From NCBI GenBank assembly GCA_963921345.3, contig CAWUFE020000007.1:2542001-2606000 (forward strand): a stretch of 64,000 bases of DNA, in the 5' to 3' direction. The DNA is from Hoeflea_A sp963921345. GTDB taxonomy: Bacteria > Pseudomonadota > Alphaproteobacteria > Rhizobiales > Rhizobiaceae. Within the stretch, counting starts at the first letter, position 1; each line of letters begins with the position of its first letter. A program made the translations under genes and the position numbers. Positions 16,321 to 24,888 of this stretch are shown here, in pieces. The notes beneath the pieces are model-generated. The model did no database searches and was not told where the DNA came from. It saw only the letters and a program-made list of their open reading frames with translations.

Positions 16321-18348
16321 ATGCTCCACACCGAACCAACCGAGCCCGTCATGCTGACCAACACCGGCCACGCTGGATATTTTCTTTATCATTCGATCGG
16401 GATGTACCCCGGCAAGGACGAGGAACTGGCAGCCGCCATGGCCGAATTCGCCCAGGCCTGGGCGGCGCCCGACGACAAGCAATGGGGCTACATTCTGCTG
16501 CGCCGGCAGGATTTCATCGACTACTGGCGACGCATCATCAACGTGCCGAAGGGGTCGACGACCACCTGCGAAAACGTCACGCAAGGCGTTCACATGCTGA
16601 TGCGGTCGCTGCCGGAAGGCCGGCTGAAGGGCAAGCGGGTCCTGGTTGCCGCCGACTGCTTCCCGTCAGTGCATTTCCTACTGGCGGGCCTGGCGCCGAA
16701 AATGGGCTTCACCCTCGACACCGTGCCGAAAAGCGAGGGCAAGACCTGGACCGAAGCCGAAGATTTCATGGCCCATTGGGGACGCGATGTCGGCCTGGCG
16801 CTCATCACCTGGGTGACGTCGACCGCCTCGGCCCGTGTCGATCTGGCGCCGCTGGTCGCCCATGGGCGCGAAATGGGCAGCCTGATCGGCGTGGACATCA
16901 CCCAGGCCGCCGGCCTGATCCCTTTCGACGCGATGAAACCGAAGGTCGATTTCGTCGTGTCGACCAGCCTCAAATGGATGTGCGGCACGCCCGGCGCCGG
17001 CATCCTCTACGTAGACAAATCCCTGACGCTGGAACTGGAGCCGGAAACTCGCGGCTGGTTTTCCCAGAACAACCCGTTTTCCTGGGATCTCGACAAGTTC
17101 GAATATGCCCCCGACATCCGTCGCTTCGACAGCGGGACGCCGGCCTGCATGCCGGCCCTGGCATCGCTTCCGGCGTTGCGCTGGCACGCGGCGCAGGATC
17201 ATGCCGAGCTGGCCGCCTCGAACCGCAAGATGGTCGACCGGATCATCGCCCGCGCCGATGCGCTCGACCTGCCCCTGCATTCGCCGCGCGAGGCGGACGG
17301 CCGCGGCGGCTCCGTGATGCTGCGTTTTCCCGACAAGGCGGAAGCCTCGGCCGTTGTCGGCGCGCTTGGGGTCGAGGGCTATTCGGTGGATTTTCGCGGG
17401 TCGCTGGTGCGCCTGTCTCCAGGCAATCTCACCCATGAAGCGACGATCGATACCGTCTTCGACATGACCGAAGAGGTCCTGACCCGCCGTCGCAACCGTT
17501 TCGCCGGCAAAGGCCCGCAGGCCTCGGCCGGGACGAATGGCGGTGGAGCTCCGAGCGACCTGCTCGGATCGCTCGGTTCCATGCTGCTGTCGGGCAAGGT
17601 CGAAGTGGTCGACTGCTCGGCGGAGCTCGGCCCGGACACCCCGATCCTGCGGCTGCCGGAAGACTTTGCCAAGAACACTCCCAAGGTGGAGATCCACAAG
17701 ATCAGCGAATACGACACCGACGGACCGTTCTTCGCCTGGAACTGGCTCAAGCTAGGCGAGCATTCCGGCACCCATTTCGATGCACCGCACCACTGGATCT
17801 CCGGCAAGGATTTCGAGGATGGCGCAACCGACAGCCTGGACGTTCAGCGCCTCATGGCGCCTGTCAACGTCATCGACTGTTCGAAGGAAGCGGCCGACGA
17901 TCCGGACTTCCTGCTGACGGCGCAGCGGGTCAAGGCCTGGGAGGCTGAGCACGGCGAGATCAAACCGGGCGAATGGGTTGTCATGCGTACCGACTGGGAC
18001 CAGCGCTCGCATGACGAGGAACTGTTTCTCAACGAGGATCCCGATCCGCATGAGGACGGATCGCACAGCCCCGGCCCCACCACCGACTGTATCGACTATC
18101 TGCTCTCCAAGGGCATCGTCGGTTGGGGCAGCCAGTGCATCGGAACGGATGCCGGCATGGCCGGCAAGATGAGCCCGCCCTACCCGGCGCACAACTACCT
18201 GCACCGCGACAACTGCTTCGGCCTTGCGAGCCTCACCAATCTCGACCGGCTGCCGCCCAAGGGCGCGATCCTGATCGCCGCGCCGCTCAAGCTGACCAAC
18301 GGTACCGGTTCGCCGATCCGGGCGTTGGCGCTCGTGCCGCGGGGATAG
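16321..18348 (+). CDS. Kynureninase-like PLP enzyme fused to a kynurenine-formamidase-like cyclase
   Basis: A 675-residue two-domain protein. Residues ~15-395 are a fold-type I PLP domain of kynureninase/class V type. VDITQAAGLIPFD near 205 corresponds to the PLP aspartate region, and the PLP lysine is K218 in STSLKWMCGTPGAG. FRGSLVRLSPGNLTHEA closes the domain like kynureninase's substrate-binding arginine segment. A Gly/Ala/Ser-rich linker covers about 397-415. Residues ~425-675 are a cyclase/kynurenine formamidase domain with the metal motif HSGTHFDAPHH at 481-491. Together the domains could deformylate N-formylkynurenine and split kynurenine to anthranilate and alanine, or act on an analogue. 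Start 16321 is chosen because homology begins soon after; the frame is open further upstream without family sequence. Divergent from a LivFGHM-ridA operon. Confidence 0.82.
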   Translation: MLHTEPTEPVMLTNTGHAGYFLYHSIGMYPGKDEELAAAMAEFAQAWAAPDDKQWGYILLRRQDFIDYWRRIINVPKGSTTTCENVTQGVHMLMRSLPEGRLKGKRVLVAADCFPSVHFLLAGLAPKMGFTLDTVPKSEGKTWTEAEDFMAHWGRDVGLALITWVTSTASARVDLAPLVAHGREMGSLIGVDITQAAGLIPFDAMKPKVDFVVSTSLKWMCGTPGAGILYVDKSLTLELEPETRGWFSQNNPFSWDLDKFEYAPDIRRFDSGTPACMPALASLPALRWHAAQDHAELAASNRKMVDRIIARADALDLPLHSPREADGRGGSVMLRFPDKAEASAVVGALGVEGYSVDFRGSLVRLSPGNLTHEATIDTVFDMTEEVLTRRRNRFAGKGPQASAGTNGGGAPSDLLGSLGSMLLSGKVEVVDCSAELGPDTPILRLPEDFAKNTPKVEIHKISEYDTDGPFFAWNWLKLGEHSGTHFDAPHHWISGKDFEDGATDSLDVQRLMAPVNVIDCSKEAADDPDFLLTAQRVKAWEAEHGEIKPGEWVVMRTDWDQRSHDEELFLNEDPDPHEDGSHSPGPTTDCIDYLLSKGIVGWGSQCIGTDAGMAGKMSPPYPAHNYLHRDNCFGLASLTNLDRLPPKGAILIAAPLKLTNGTGSPIRALALVPRG

Positions 18349-18368
18349 CTAAGTCAAAGCGCCGAACA

Positions 18369-19766
18369 TTACTCAAATCCACCGGCCCTTCTGTTCCAAT
18401 TGAGCGAGCCCTCGACAAGTTCGGCATGGGCGAGAAGCGCCTCATCGTTCCCGAGAGGGCCCACGAGCATCAGCCCGACCGGAAGGCCGGCCATCGTAAG
18501 TCCGGCTGGCAAGGAAATCGCCGGGTGACCGGTGAAGTTGAAAATCCCGCAGTTTTTCCAGGCCAGGCGCGGATGATCGTCGGGACGTGCAGAGATGGGC
18601 ATGGCGGAGATTGCCGATGTGGGTAACGCCAGAACATCGCTTCGCTCAAACAGGTGTTCCACGTTTTGCCGGAAGCCCCGGCGAAAACGCTGTGCTTGGG
18701 CAAAGTCTGCAGGAGTGTGTTTCCGAGCCGAGATCAGTTTCGCTGCGACATCGTCGCCAAAATCCCGAGGCCTCTTGGAAAATTCCTCCCACAGGATCGC
18801 ATTGGCCTCGGCGAATGTCGTCCGCGCGGCGCGCAATGCCGTCTCCACGCCGGCAAGGTCGAGTTCGACCAACGTAGAGCCGGCCGCCTTGAGGCGCCCA
18901 AGAGCTCGCTCGACGACCGTGACTGTCTCAGTTCGTCCCTCAAAAAACTCGCCGCGGACAATGCCGATGTAAAGATCGCGCAAGGTCGATGCTGTTTTCC
19001 GGCTCAATCTACCGACATCCGGTAAACTCTCCTGCCCGTCGTTTGGAGCCTTGTGCTTGAGCGCTCGAAACAGGATCCGTGTATCCGCCACGGAAACCGC
19101 AATCGGTCCGACGTGATCCATCGACGGCGCGAGCGGGTAAACGCCGCGGTTGCTGATTTGGCCAAATGTGGGCTTGAAACCGACGACGCCGCAGGAATGG
19201 GCGGGCTGACGAACCGAACCGCCGGTATCCGTGCCGATCGCCGCAACGGCGAGGGCCGCGGCGACGGCGGCAGCGGATCCGCTGCTCGAGCCGCCGGCGT
19301 CGCAATCGGGCTTCCAGGGATTCCGGGTCGCTCCAAAATGCGGATTGATCCCATTCATCCCATAGGCGAACTCGTGCATCGCCGCCTTTCCCAGCAACAC
19401 CGCTCCGGACGCCCGCAACTTTCTGACGACGGTGGAATCATCCTCAGGCACGAAGGTCTCGAAGAGTTTCGATCCGCGGGTCGTGCGAATGCCTTTGGTG
19501 TCGATGTTATCCTTGACCGCAATCGGGATTCCGTGGAGCGGACCGCGATCGATGCCCTCGGCCAATTCGGTATCGGCGAGATTGGCTTGCCTCAAGGCCA
19601 GATCGGCCGTGACCGTCACGAAGGCCTTGAGTTCTGGGTTGTGCTCCTCAATCCGGCGGAGCAGGCGTTCGGTCAGCGCAACCGACGACATGGAGCCGCT
19701 CCGAAACCGCGCACCGATGGTGTCGATGCACCCGACATCCAGTGGCAGCGTGCGCGACGCCCTCAC
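18369..19766 (-). CDS. Amidase-signature-family amidohydrolase
   Basis: A 465-residue amidase. The catalytic lysine is in AVKDNIDTKG near residue 86. The glycine/serine-rich signature DAGGSSSGSAAAVAAALA and GTDTGGSVRQPAHSCG supplies the cis-Ser and the nucleophilic Ser. The family hydrolyses amides, often of small acids. The start is placed at GTG 19766. The upstream stretch IGARFRSGSMSSVALTERLL is conserved family sequence, and GTGA overlaps the stop of the preceding flavoprotein gene by four bases. The frame stays open far upstream, but that part is antisense-frame noise within the flavoprotein gene. Last gene of the betaine-type ABC operon. The substrate is unknown. Confidence 0.88.
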   Translation of the reverse strand: MRASRTLPLDVGCIDTIGARFRSGSMSSVALTERLLRRIEEHNPELKAFVTVTADLALRQANLADTELAEGIDRGPLHGIPIAVKDNIDTKGIRTTRGSKLFETFVPEDDSTVVRKLRASGAVLLGKAAMHEFAYGMNGINPHFGATRNPWKPDCDAGGSSSGSAAAVAAALAVAAIGTDTGGSVRQPAHSCGVVGFKPTFGQISNRGVYPLAPSMDHVGPIAVSVADTRILFRALKHKAPNDGQESLPDVGRLSRKTASTLRDLYIGIVRGEFFEGRTETVTVVERALGRLKAAGSTLVELDLAGVETALRAARTTFAEANAILWEEFSKRPRDFGDDVAAKLISARKHTPADFAQAQRFRRGFRQNVEHLFERSDVLALPTSAISAMPISARPDDHPRLAWKNCGIFNFTGHPAISLPAGLTMAGLPVGLMLVGPLGNDEALLAHAELVEGSLNWNRRAGGFE

Positions 19767-21028
19767 AGAAACCGGCCGACCGAGACTGCCGAGCGATCGG
19801 CGTTCGGGGCATCTTCCAATACGGCTTCGGCCAGCAATCGCGCCGTGGCTGGTCCCATGCCGAGCCCGTAGTGGGAGTGGCCGAACGCACCATAGAGATT
19901 GCGGATTTTCGGCATCTCGCCGATGACCGGGAGATTGTCCGGAAAGGACGGTCGGGAACCCACCCAGCGGCGGGATTTGCTGGTGTTGAGCCGCGGAATG
20001 AGCCGTTTTGACATCGGCGCCAGAATGTCGGCCCGCCGGTAATTCGGTGGCGCGTCGACATGGGCAAACTCGGACGTGCCGGCACTTCGAACGCCGCCCT
20101 CCATCGGACTGATGATGAATTTGCCGGCGACATCGAGAATCGAGTTGTTGAGCGAGACCCCCGGATCGGTGAACTCCAGGTGATAACCGCGCTCCGACAC
20201 CAGCGGCAGTTTGATCCCGAAGTCGCTCAGAAGGTCCATCGACCAGACGCCACCGCAAAGTACCACCTTCCTGGCTGCGATTTCACCGGTATCGGTGACC
20301 AGCCGGAAGCTGCCGTCCTCGTTGGGCTTCAGCGCCCTGACGTCACAGCGCAGGAGCGAAGCGCCCTGCCGCCGCGCCTTGTCGGCCAGCACCCGGCAAA
20401 TCTCAGCCGGCGATGTCGCGCGCGATTGCCCCTTCTGGATTACCGCCCGATCGAATTTGTCGGATAGTTCCGGTTCGATCTCGCGAAGATCGTTGCCGCT
20501 GACTATTTCGACAGGCGCGCCGCGATCGGTCCTGAGACGCCACCCGAGGTCATTGAGATCGGGTTTAGTTCTGCCGCGATAGACGTTGATGAACCAGCTG
20601 TCGCGGATGAGGTCTTCCCGACCGGTTCCCTTCAGATGATCGCGATAGGCTTCCATATTGCCACGCATCAGCATGTCCATCGCGTCGGAAATCGCGTGGA
20701 CGCGCTCCAGCCTGGTGTTGGCGAAAAACCGCGCTACCCATGGCAGGAGTCCGGGAATTTCCCGGAACCGGACCCTCAGGGGTCCTTCGGGATGAAGCAT
20801 CCATTTGGGCACCGATTTCCAGATTCCCGGCATGCTTTGCGGCACGCACGACCAGGGGGAGATGATACCGGCATTGCCGTAGCTCGTCGCTTCACCGGGC
20901 GCCTGCCGGTCGAGAATAGCCACCGAGAGGCCGCGCTCCTGCAGCGCCAGCGCGCCGCAGATGCCGATGATCCCTGCCCCGACGATGGTCACGTCGGGGA
21001 CGGGATCGCTTGCCTTATGGTCCACCAT
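19763..21028 (-). CDS. D-amino-acid-dehydrogenase-like FAD oxidoreductase (DAO family)
   Basis: A 421-residue flavoprotein. The N-terminal dinucleotide-binding motif VTIVGAGIIGICGALALQ spans residues 13-30. The DAO-family middle contains GEIAARKVVLCGGVWS, and the C-terminus has the FAD-closing RRWVGSRPSFPDNLPVIG and GHSHYGLGMGPATARLLAE. These resemble DadA-type dehydrogenases, which oxidise D-amino acids or N-methylated amino acids to the oxo-acid or amine. It follows the permease gene by 12 bp and overlaps the amidase by four. The likely substrate is an amino acid or betaine derivative brought in by the adjacent transporter. Confidence 0.88.
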   Translation of the reverse strand: MVDHKASDPVPDVTIVGAGIIGICGALALQERGLSVAILDRQAPGEATSYGNAGIISPWSCVPQSMPGIWKSVPKWMLHPEGPLRVRFREIPGLLPWVARFFANTRLERVHAISDAMDMLMRGNMEAYRDHLKGTGREDLIRDSWFINVYRGRTKPDLNDLGWRLRTDRGAPVEIVSGNDLREIEPELSDKFDRAVIQKGQSRATSPAEICRVLADKARRQGASLLRCDVRALKPNEDGSFRLVTDTGEIAARKVVLCGGVWSMDLLSDFGIKLPLVSERGYHLEFTDPGVSLNNSILDVAGKFIISPMEGGVRSAGTSEFAHVDAPPNYRRADILAPMSKRLIPRLNTSKSRRWVGSRPSFPDNLPVIGEMPKIRNLYGAFGHSHYGLGMGPATARLLAEAVLEDAPNADRSAVSVGRFL

Positions 21029-21040
21029 CCGTGCCTGCCT

Positions 21041-22576
21041 CTAGGTGCGATCGCCCTGGACGATCCGATTGAGGATCATTGCGCAGAAGAGGATGGAGAA
21101 TCCTGCGAGTATACCCTGCCCTACGGAGGAATATTGCAGCGCTTCCAGCACGTCCTCGCCGAGGCCCCGCGCCCCGATGAGCGACGCGACGACGACCATG
21201 GCAAGGCTGAGCATGATGGTCTGGTTGACCCCGGCGCGGATGGAAGGTGCGGCAAGCGGCAGATCCACCCGGGTCAGCAGGTACCATTTGGACGCGCCGT
21301 AGGCGATCGCCGCCTCCCGCACATGCTCAGGAACGCCGCGGAGCCCGAGAACCGTCAGGCGCACGACCGGTGTGCCGCCGAAGATCATGGTGGTGATGAC
21401 GGCGGCCGGCTTGCCTGTGCCGAAAAACGCGATCACCGGGATCATGAAGACGAAGGACGGCATCGTCTGCATGAAATCCATCACCGGCCGCACCACCGCA
21501 TAAAGCCTCTGCCGCCGTGCACAGAGCATGCCCAGAGGGATGCCCAGGCAAATGCTGATGCAGGCGGCCGTCCCCAGCAGGGCCAGCGTCGTCATGGCCT
21601 TCTCCCAAAAGCCCAGGACGCCGATGTAGAGCAGGAATGCACCCGTATAGATGGCCGCCGTCATCCCTGCGGAAAGCCCCGTCAGCAGGATGATGATGCC
21701 GGCGATGACCACCCAGGGCGTGTTGACGAAGAGCACCTCGAGGGCGTCGAGGATCACACGAATGCCGTAGGAGATCGAATCGAAGAACCATTCGCCATTG
21801 ATCACGGCGTAGTTGAAGAAATCACGGATGCCGTCGATTGCCGCCAGCCGGTAGGGCTGGCGCTCGGGGAACTGCGCGAGCACCGGCCACATTCCGGGGA
21901 AGGCGTAGTGGGCAATGCTCACCGCGTAGATGAGAACCACGAAAACCACGCTGAGTGCCGTCTTCGGCTGCGATATTCCGGCCGGATAGGAGCGGTCCGA
22001 GAGCCAGTCGGAATAACGCCGCTCGAGCAGCGTGTTGGCGGCAACGCCTTCGGCAAGTTTGACGACGATCAAAAGTGCGAGCCCGGTGAGCGCAACCCAG
22101 ATGCCGGCCGCATCGGCCGTCGCCGCTTCTGCCTGGATGCCTGAGATCGCATCCTCGAGCGACTTGATGGTGCGTTCGAAGACGGCGACATTGTCGTCAT
22201 TGTTGGCGATTGCCGCCTCGAGCTGTTCGCGGCGCTGTTCCAGAGTCTGTTCGATCTGGACGATCCGCTCGCGAATATCGGCGGACAGGTCGCCGAAGAG
22301 CCCGCGCGAAAGCTGCACAAGTGCAACCGCTTCGAGGATCAGGAACGGCAGGCCCCAATGCCACAGATGCCGCATGCCGAACCAGATCGGCCCGAACAGC
22401 GCGGCGGCCGGGTTGAAGGTCCAGGTGAACCGCGTGGTGCTGCCGATGCGGTCGAATTGTGCGGCGTAATAGTTTCCGTTCAGGCCGGTGAACTCGGCGA
22501 TCAGCTCGGTGCGCTCGTCAGGCGGTGTCAAAGCGGTGTCGGCGCTCGGCGCGCCGGAAATTGCGTCTACGGTCAT
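21041..22576 (-). CDS. Glycine betaine/proline-type ABC permease with long N-terminal extension (ProW-like)
   Basis: A 511-residue permease. The C-terminal ~270 residues are a binding-protein-dependent transport domain. The coupling loop VRLTVLGLRGVPEHVREAAI and GLGEDVLEALQYSS at the end are ProW-like. The first ~230 residues hold two or three hydrophobic segments (near residues 70-90, 165-180 and 200-220) and a charged helical stretch around residues 100-150 (RIVQIEQTLEQRREQLEAAI), likely a coiled coil. Simple ProW proteins are nearer 280-350 residues, so the extension is notable. Starts four bases inside the end of the ATPase gene. Confidence 0.88.
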   Translation of the reverse strand: MTVDAISGAPSADTALTPPDERTELIAEFTGLNGNYYAAQFDRIGSTTRFTWTFNPAAALFGPIWFGMRHLWHWGLPFLILEAVALVQLSRGLFGDLSADIRERIVQIEQTLEQRREQLEAAIANNDDNVAVFERTIKSLEDAISGIQAEAATADAAGIWVALTGLALLIVVKLAEGVAANTLLERRYSDWLSDRSYPAGISQPKTALSVVFVVLIYAVSIAHYAFPGMWPVLAQFPERQPYRLAAIDGIRDFFNYAVINGEWFFDSISYGIRVILDALEVLFVNTPWVVIAGIIILLTGLSAGMTAAIYTGAFLLYIGVLGFWEKAMTTLALLGTAACISICLGIPLGMLCARRQRLYAVVRPVMDFMQTMPSFVFMIPVIAFFGTGKPAAVITTMIFGGTPVVRLTVLGLRGVPEHVREAAIAYGASKWYLLTRVDLPLAAPSIRAGVNQTIMLSLAMVVVASLIGARGLGEDVLEALQYSSVGQGILAGFSILFCAMILNRIVQGDRT

Positions 22577-23658
22577 GATGTTTCGGTCCCTTCCACGATT
22601 GTGGTGAGAAGGTCGGCACGGGTGATCACACCGATGCGGTTTCTGTCTGCGTCGACGACCGCAAGCGGCCCTTCGGATTTGATGGCGGCATCGATCAGCA
22701 CGCTCAGATTGACGTCCTCATCGAATTCCGGAGCGTCGTCAGGAAGCGGCTTGTGGGTCTGCTCGTATTCGGCAATCGGCTTCATCACCGCATGCGCCCG
22801 CACCACCTTCAGTCTCGAGATGCCGGCGACGAAATCGGCGACATAGTCGTCGGCCGGATGCATGACGATGTCCTCGGCCGTGCCGATCTGAACAATGACG
22901 CCGTCGCGCATTATGGCGATCCGGTCGCCGATGCGCACGGCCTCATCGAGGTCATGGGTGATGAAAACAGTGGTCTTCTTCATGATCGAGGCCAGCCGCA
23001 TGAACTCTTCCTGCAACTGCCGCCGGATCAGCGGATCGAGGGCGCTGAACGGCTCGTCCATGAGGAGGATCTCAGGATCGGAGGCCAGAGCCCGGGCAAG
23101 TCCGACGCGTTGCTGCATACCGCCCGACAATTCGTGTGCGAATTTGTTGCCCCAGGCCGAAAGCTCCACCAGATCGAGCGCTTCCGCCGCCTTCCTCATC
23201 CGCTGGTTTTTGCTGATGCCGCGGATTTCGAGCGGCATCGCCACATTGTCGAGCACGGACCGGTGCGGCATCAGTGCGAAGTTCTGAAAGACCATCGCGA
23301 TCTTCTCATTGCGGAAATGCCGAAGCGACTCCGGGTCCAGCCCCATCACATCGGAGCCGTTGACGACGATCTTGCCGGCCGAAGGCTCGAGCAACCGGTT
23401 GATGTGGCGCACAAGGGTGGACTTTCCGGAGCCCGAGAGCCCCATCACGCAGAAAATCTCCCCTCTACGCACAGAAAAGCTGGCATCCGCTACACCGACC
23501 ACACAGTTGTATTTCTCAAGCACTTGCTTCTTCGAGATGCCGTTGGCCTGGATATCGTCCAGAGCTTCCCTCCAATTGGCACCGAAGATCTTCCAGACGC
23601 CGTCGATCTCGATAGAGGTCGGGGCACCCTCATCTACGCGCCCTGCTTGGTCGAGCAT
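22573..23658 (-). CDS. Glycine betaine/proline-type ABC ATPase with CBS region (ProV-like)
   Basis: A 361-residue ATPase. Its N-terminal lead includes a ProV-type segment (ISKKQVLEKYNCVVGVADAS). Walker A GLSGSGKSTLVRHINR lies near residue 75, the signature LSGGMQQRVGLARALA near 170 and Walker B PEILLMDEPFSALDP near 185. The H-loop is VFITHDLDEA. The last ~75 residues look like a partial CBS regulatory module (LAVVDADRNRIGVITRADLL). In this family the CBS pair senses ionic strength or nucleotides. Confidence 0.92.
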   Translation of the reverse strand: MLDQAGRVDEGAPTSIEIDGVWKIFGANWREALDDIQANGISKKQVLEKYNCVVGVADASFSVRRGEIFCVMGLSGSGKSTLVRHINRLLEPSAGKIVVNGSDVMGLDPESLRHFRNEKIAMVFQNFALMPHRSVLDNVAMPLEIRGISKNQRMRKAAEALDLVELSAWGNKFAHELSGGMQQRVGLARALASDPEILLMDEPFSALDPLIRRQLQEEFMRLASIMKKTTVFITHDLDEAVRIGDRIAIMRDGVIVQIGTAEDIVMHPADDYVADFVAGISRLKVVRAHAVMKPIAEYEQTHKPLPDDAPEFDEDVNLSVLIDAAIKSEGPLAVVDADRNRIGVITRADLLTTIVEGTETS

Positions 23659-23763
23659 GGGACCCTCCCGTGGTTTCTTTGGGAAAAGCCCGGCGAGGCG
23701 CGATCATCTCCGCGTCCCGCCGGCAGATTTCGGCCGCCGCCCGGCAGCCCGCTGATCAAAGGG

Positions 23764-24732
23764 TCAGTTCAACCCCAGCCAGCCATCGACACGGTCCGAG
23801 TTCGCCGCGACCCATTCCTGGATCACATCCTCCGGTTCGCGCTTGTTCACGATCATCTCGAAGGCCCAGCCGCTCACGGTGTCGGTGTCCAGCGCGATGC
23901 TGTTGAGAAGCTTGACGATGTTTGGCGCCCGCTCCTCGAGCGACTTGGAGTAGCCGATCTGGACTGCACGCGGGGCGTCGGCGGTCTCGACCTTGGATTT
24001 GGCCAGCCAGTCCGGATCCTCCGACGCCTGGACAACCTTGTATTTGGACGGATCGTGCGCCGGCTCGTCGAGCTGGACGATGTCGTGCATGAACCAGATG
24101 GCCTCAGGCGCATAGCAATAGAAGGCAACGCCCTCGCCCTTGGCGATCCGGTCGCCCACGCGGTTGGTATTGACCGTCTGCTCGGCCCGGAAAGGCTCCA
24201 TGAACGGCAACAGGCCGTAATCGCGAACCTTGATCTCGTTGACGTTGGCCGAGTTCCACCCCGGTGCGCCGATCCAGATTTCGCCCTTGCCGTCGCCATC
24301 GCTGTCCAGCATCCCGGCGATGTCAGGCCGCGCAAGGTCGTAGATGGACGTGATGCCGGTCTTATCCTGAAAGTCCTTCGACACGCAGAAGCCCTGCTTG
24401 CCGTCATAGTGGTTGCCGCTCAGCACGACGGTGCCCTTTTGCGCGACATATTCGTCGGTGAAGTTTTTCTGGTTGGGCAGCCAGATGTCGGGATGCACGT
24501 CGATGTCGCCTTTGCCGCGGTCCATGCCCTGATAGATCGTCGCGTTCGTGCCCGGAACCAGAGTGGCTTCGCCGCCGATCTTCTCATCGACCAGCACCTT
24601 GATCAGATGCGCGATCGCCGTGGCGCTCGACCAGTTCGGAGCGGCAACATTGACCTTTTCCTGGGCCAAAGCCGCCGACGCGCTCAGCGCGATCATAGAC
24701 GCACTCAGCACCCCCATTAGTTTCTTGTTCAT
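23764..24732 (-). CDS. Glycine betaine/proline-type ABC substrate-binding protein (ProX/OpuAC-like)
   Basis: A 322-residue periplasmic protein with a signal peptide at residues 1-23 (ending ALAQ). It has an OpuAC-type domain: VNVAAPNWSSATAIAHLIKV, QGMDRGKGDIDVHPDIWLPN, and a later WIGAPGWNSANVNEIK. Several tryptophans and tyrosines in these segments could form the aromatic cage that binds quaternary ammonium groups. First gene of the operon, followed by ATPase, permease, flavoprotein and amidase, and divergent from the LysR gene. A betaine-like or proline-like ligand is inferred from the family. Confidence 0.9.
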   Translation of the reverse strand: MNKKLMGVLSASMIALSASAALAQEKVNVAAPNWSSATAIAHLIKVLVDEKIGGEATLVPGTNATIYQGMDRGKGDIDVHPDIWLPNQKNFTDEYVAQKGTVVLSGNHYDGKQGFCVSKDFQDKTGITSIYDLARPDIAGMLDSDGDGKGEIWIGAPGWNSANVNEIKVRDYGLLPFMEPFRAEQTVNTNRVGDRIAKGEGVAFYCYAPEAIWFMHDIVQLDEPAHDPSKYKVVQASEDPDWLAKSKVETADAPRAVQIGYSKSLEERAPNIVKLLNSIALDTDTVSGWAFEMIVNKREPEDVIQEWVAANSDRVDGWLGLN

Positions 24733-24888
24733 TCGTGTTCTCCCTTGTCGGTTCGCTCTCTAGCGGATTGACCCCGTCACGTTCGAATTCCGCGCTCGGT
24801 CCGCTCGCCGGGTTCGGCAGAACCAAGGGTAAGCGTGTTGCCTCATTGAAACAAATTGTTAATATTGCTATAGATATCGTTTTTTCCG
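24733..24888. promoter_or_regulatory. Divergent promoter region, ProX-like gene and LysR gene
   Basis: This 156-bp gap has an AT-rich core at about 24845-24885. AACAAATTGTT at 24850-24860 is a near-palindrome containing T and A at LysR-like spacing, so it may be the LysR binding site. No confident promoter boxes. Confidence 0.35.
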
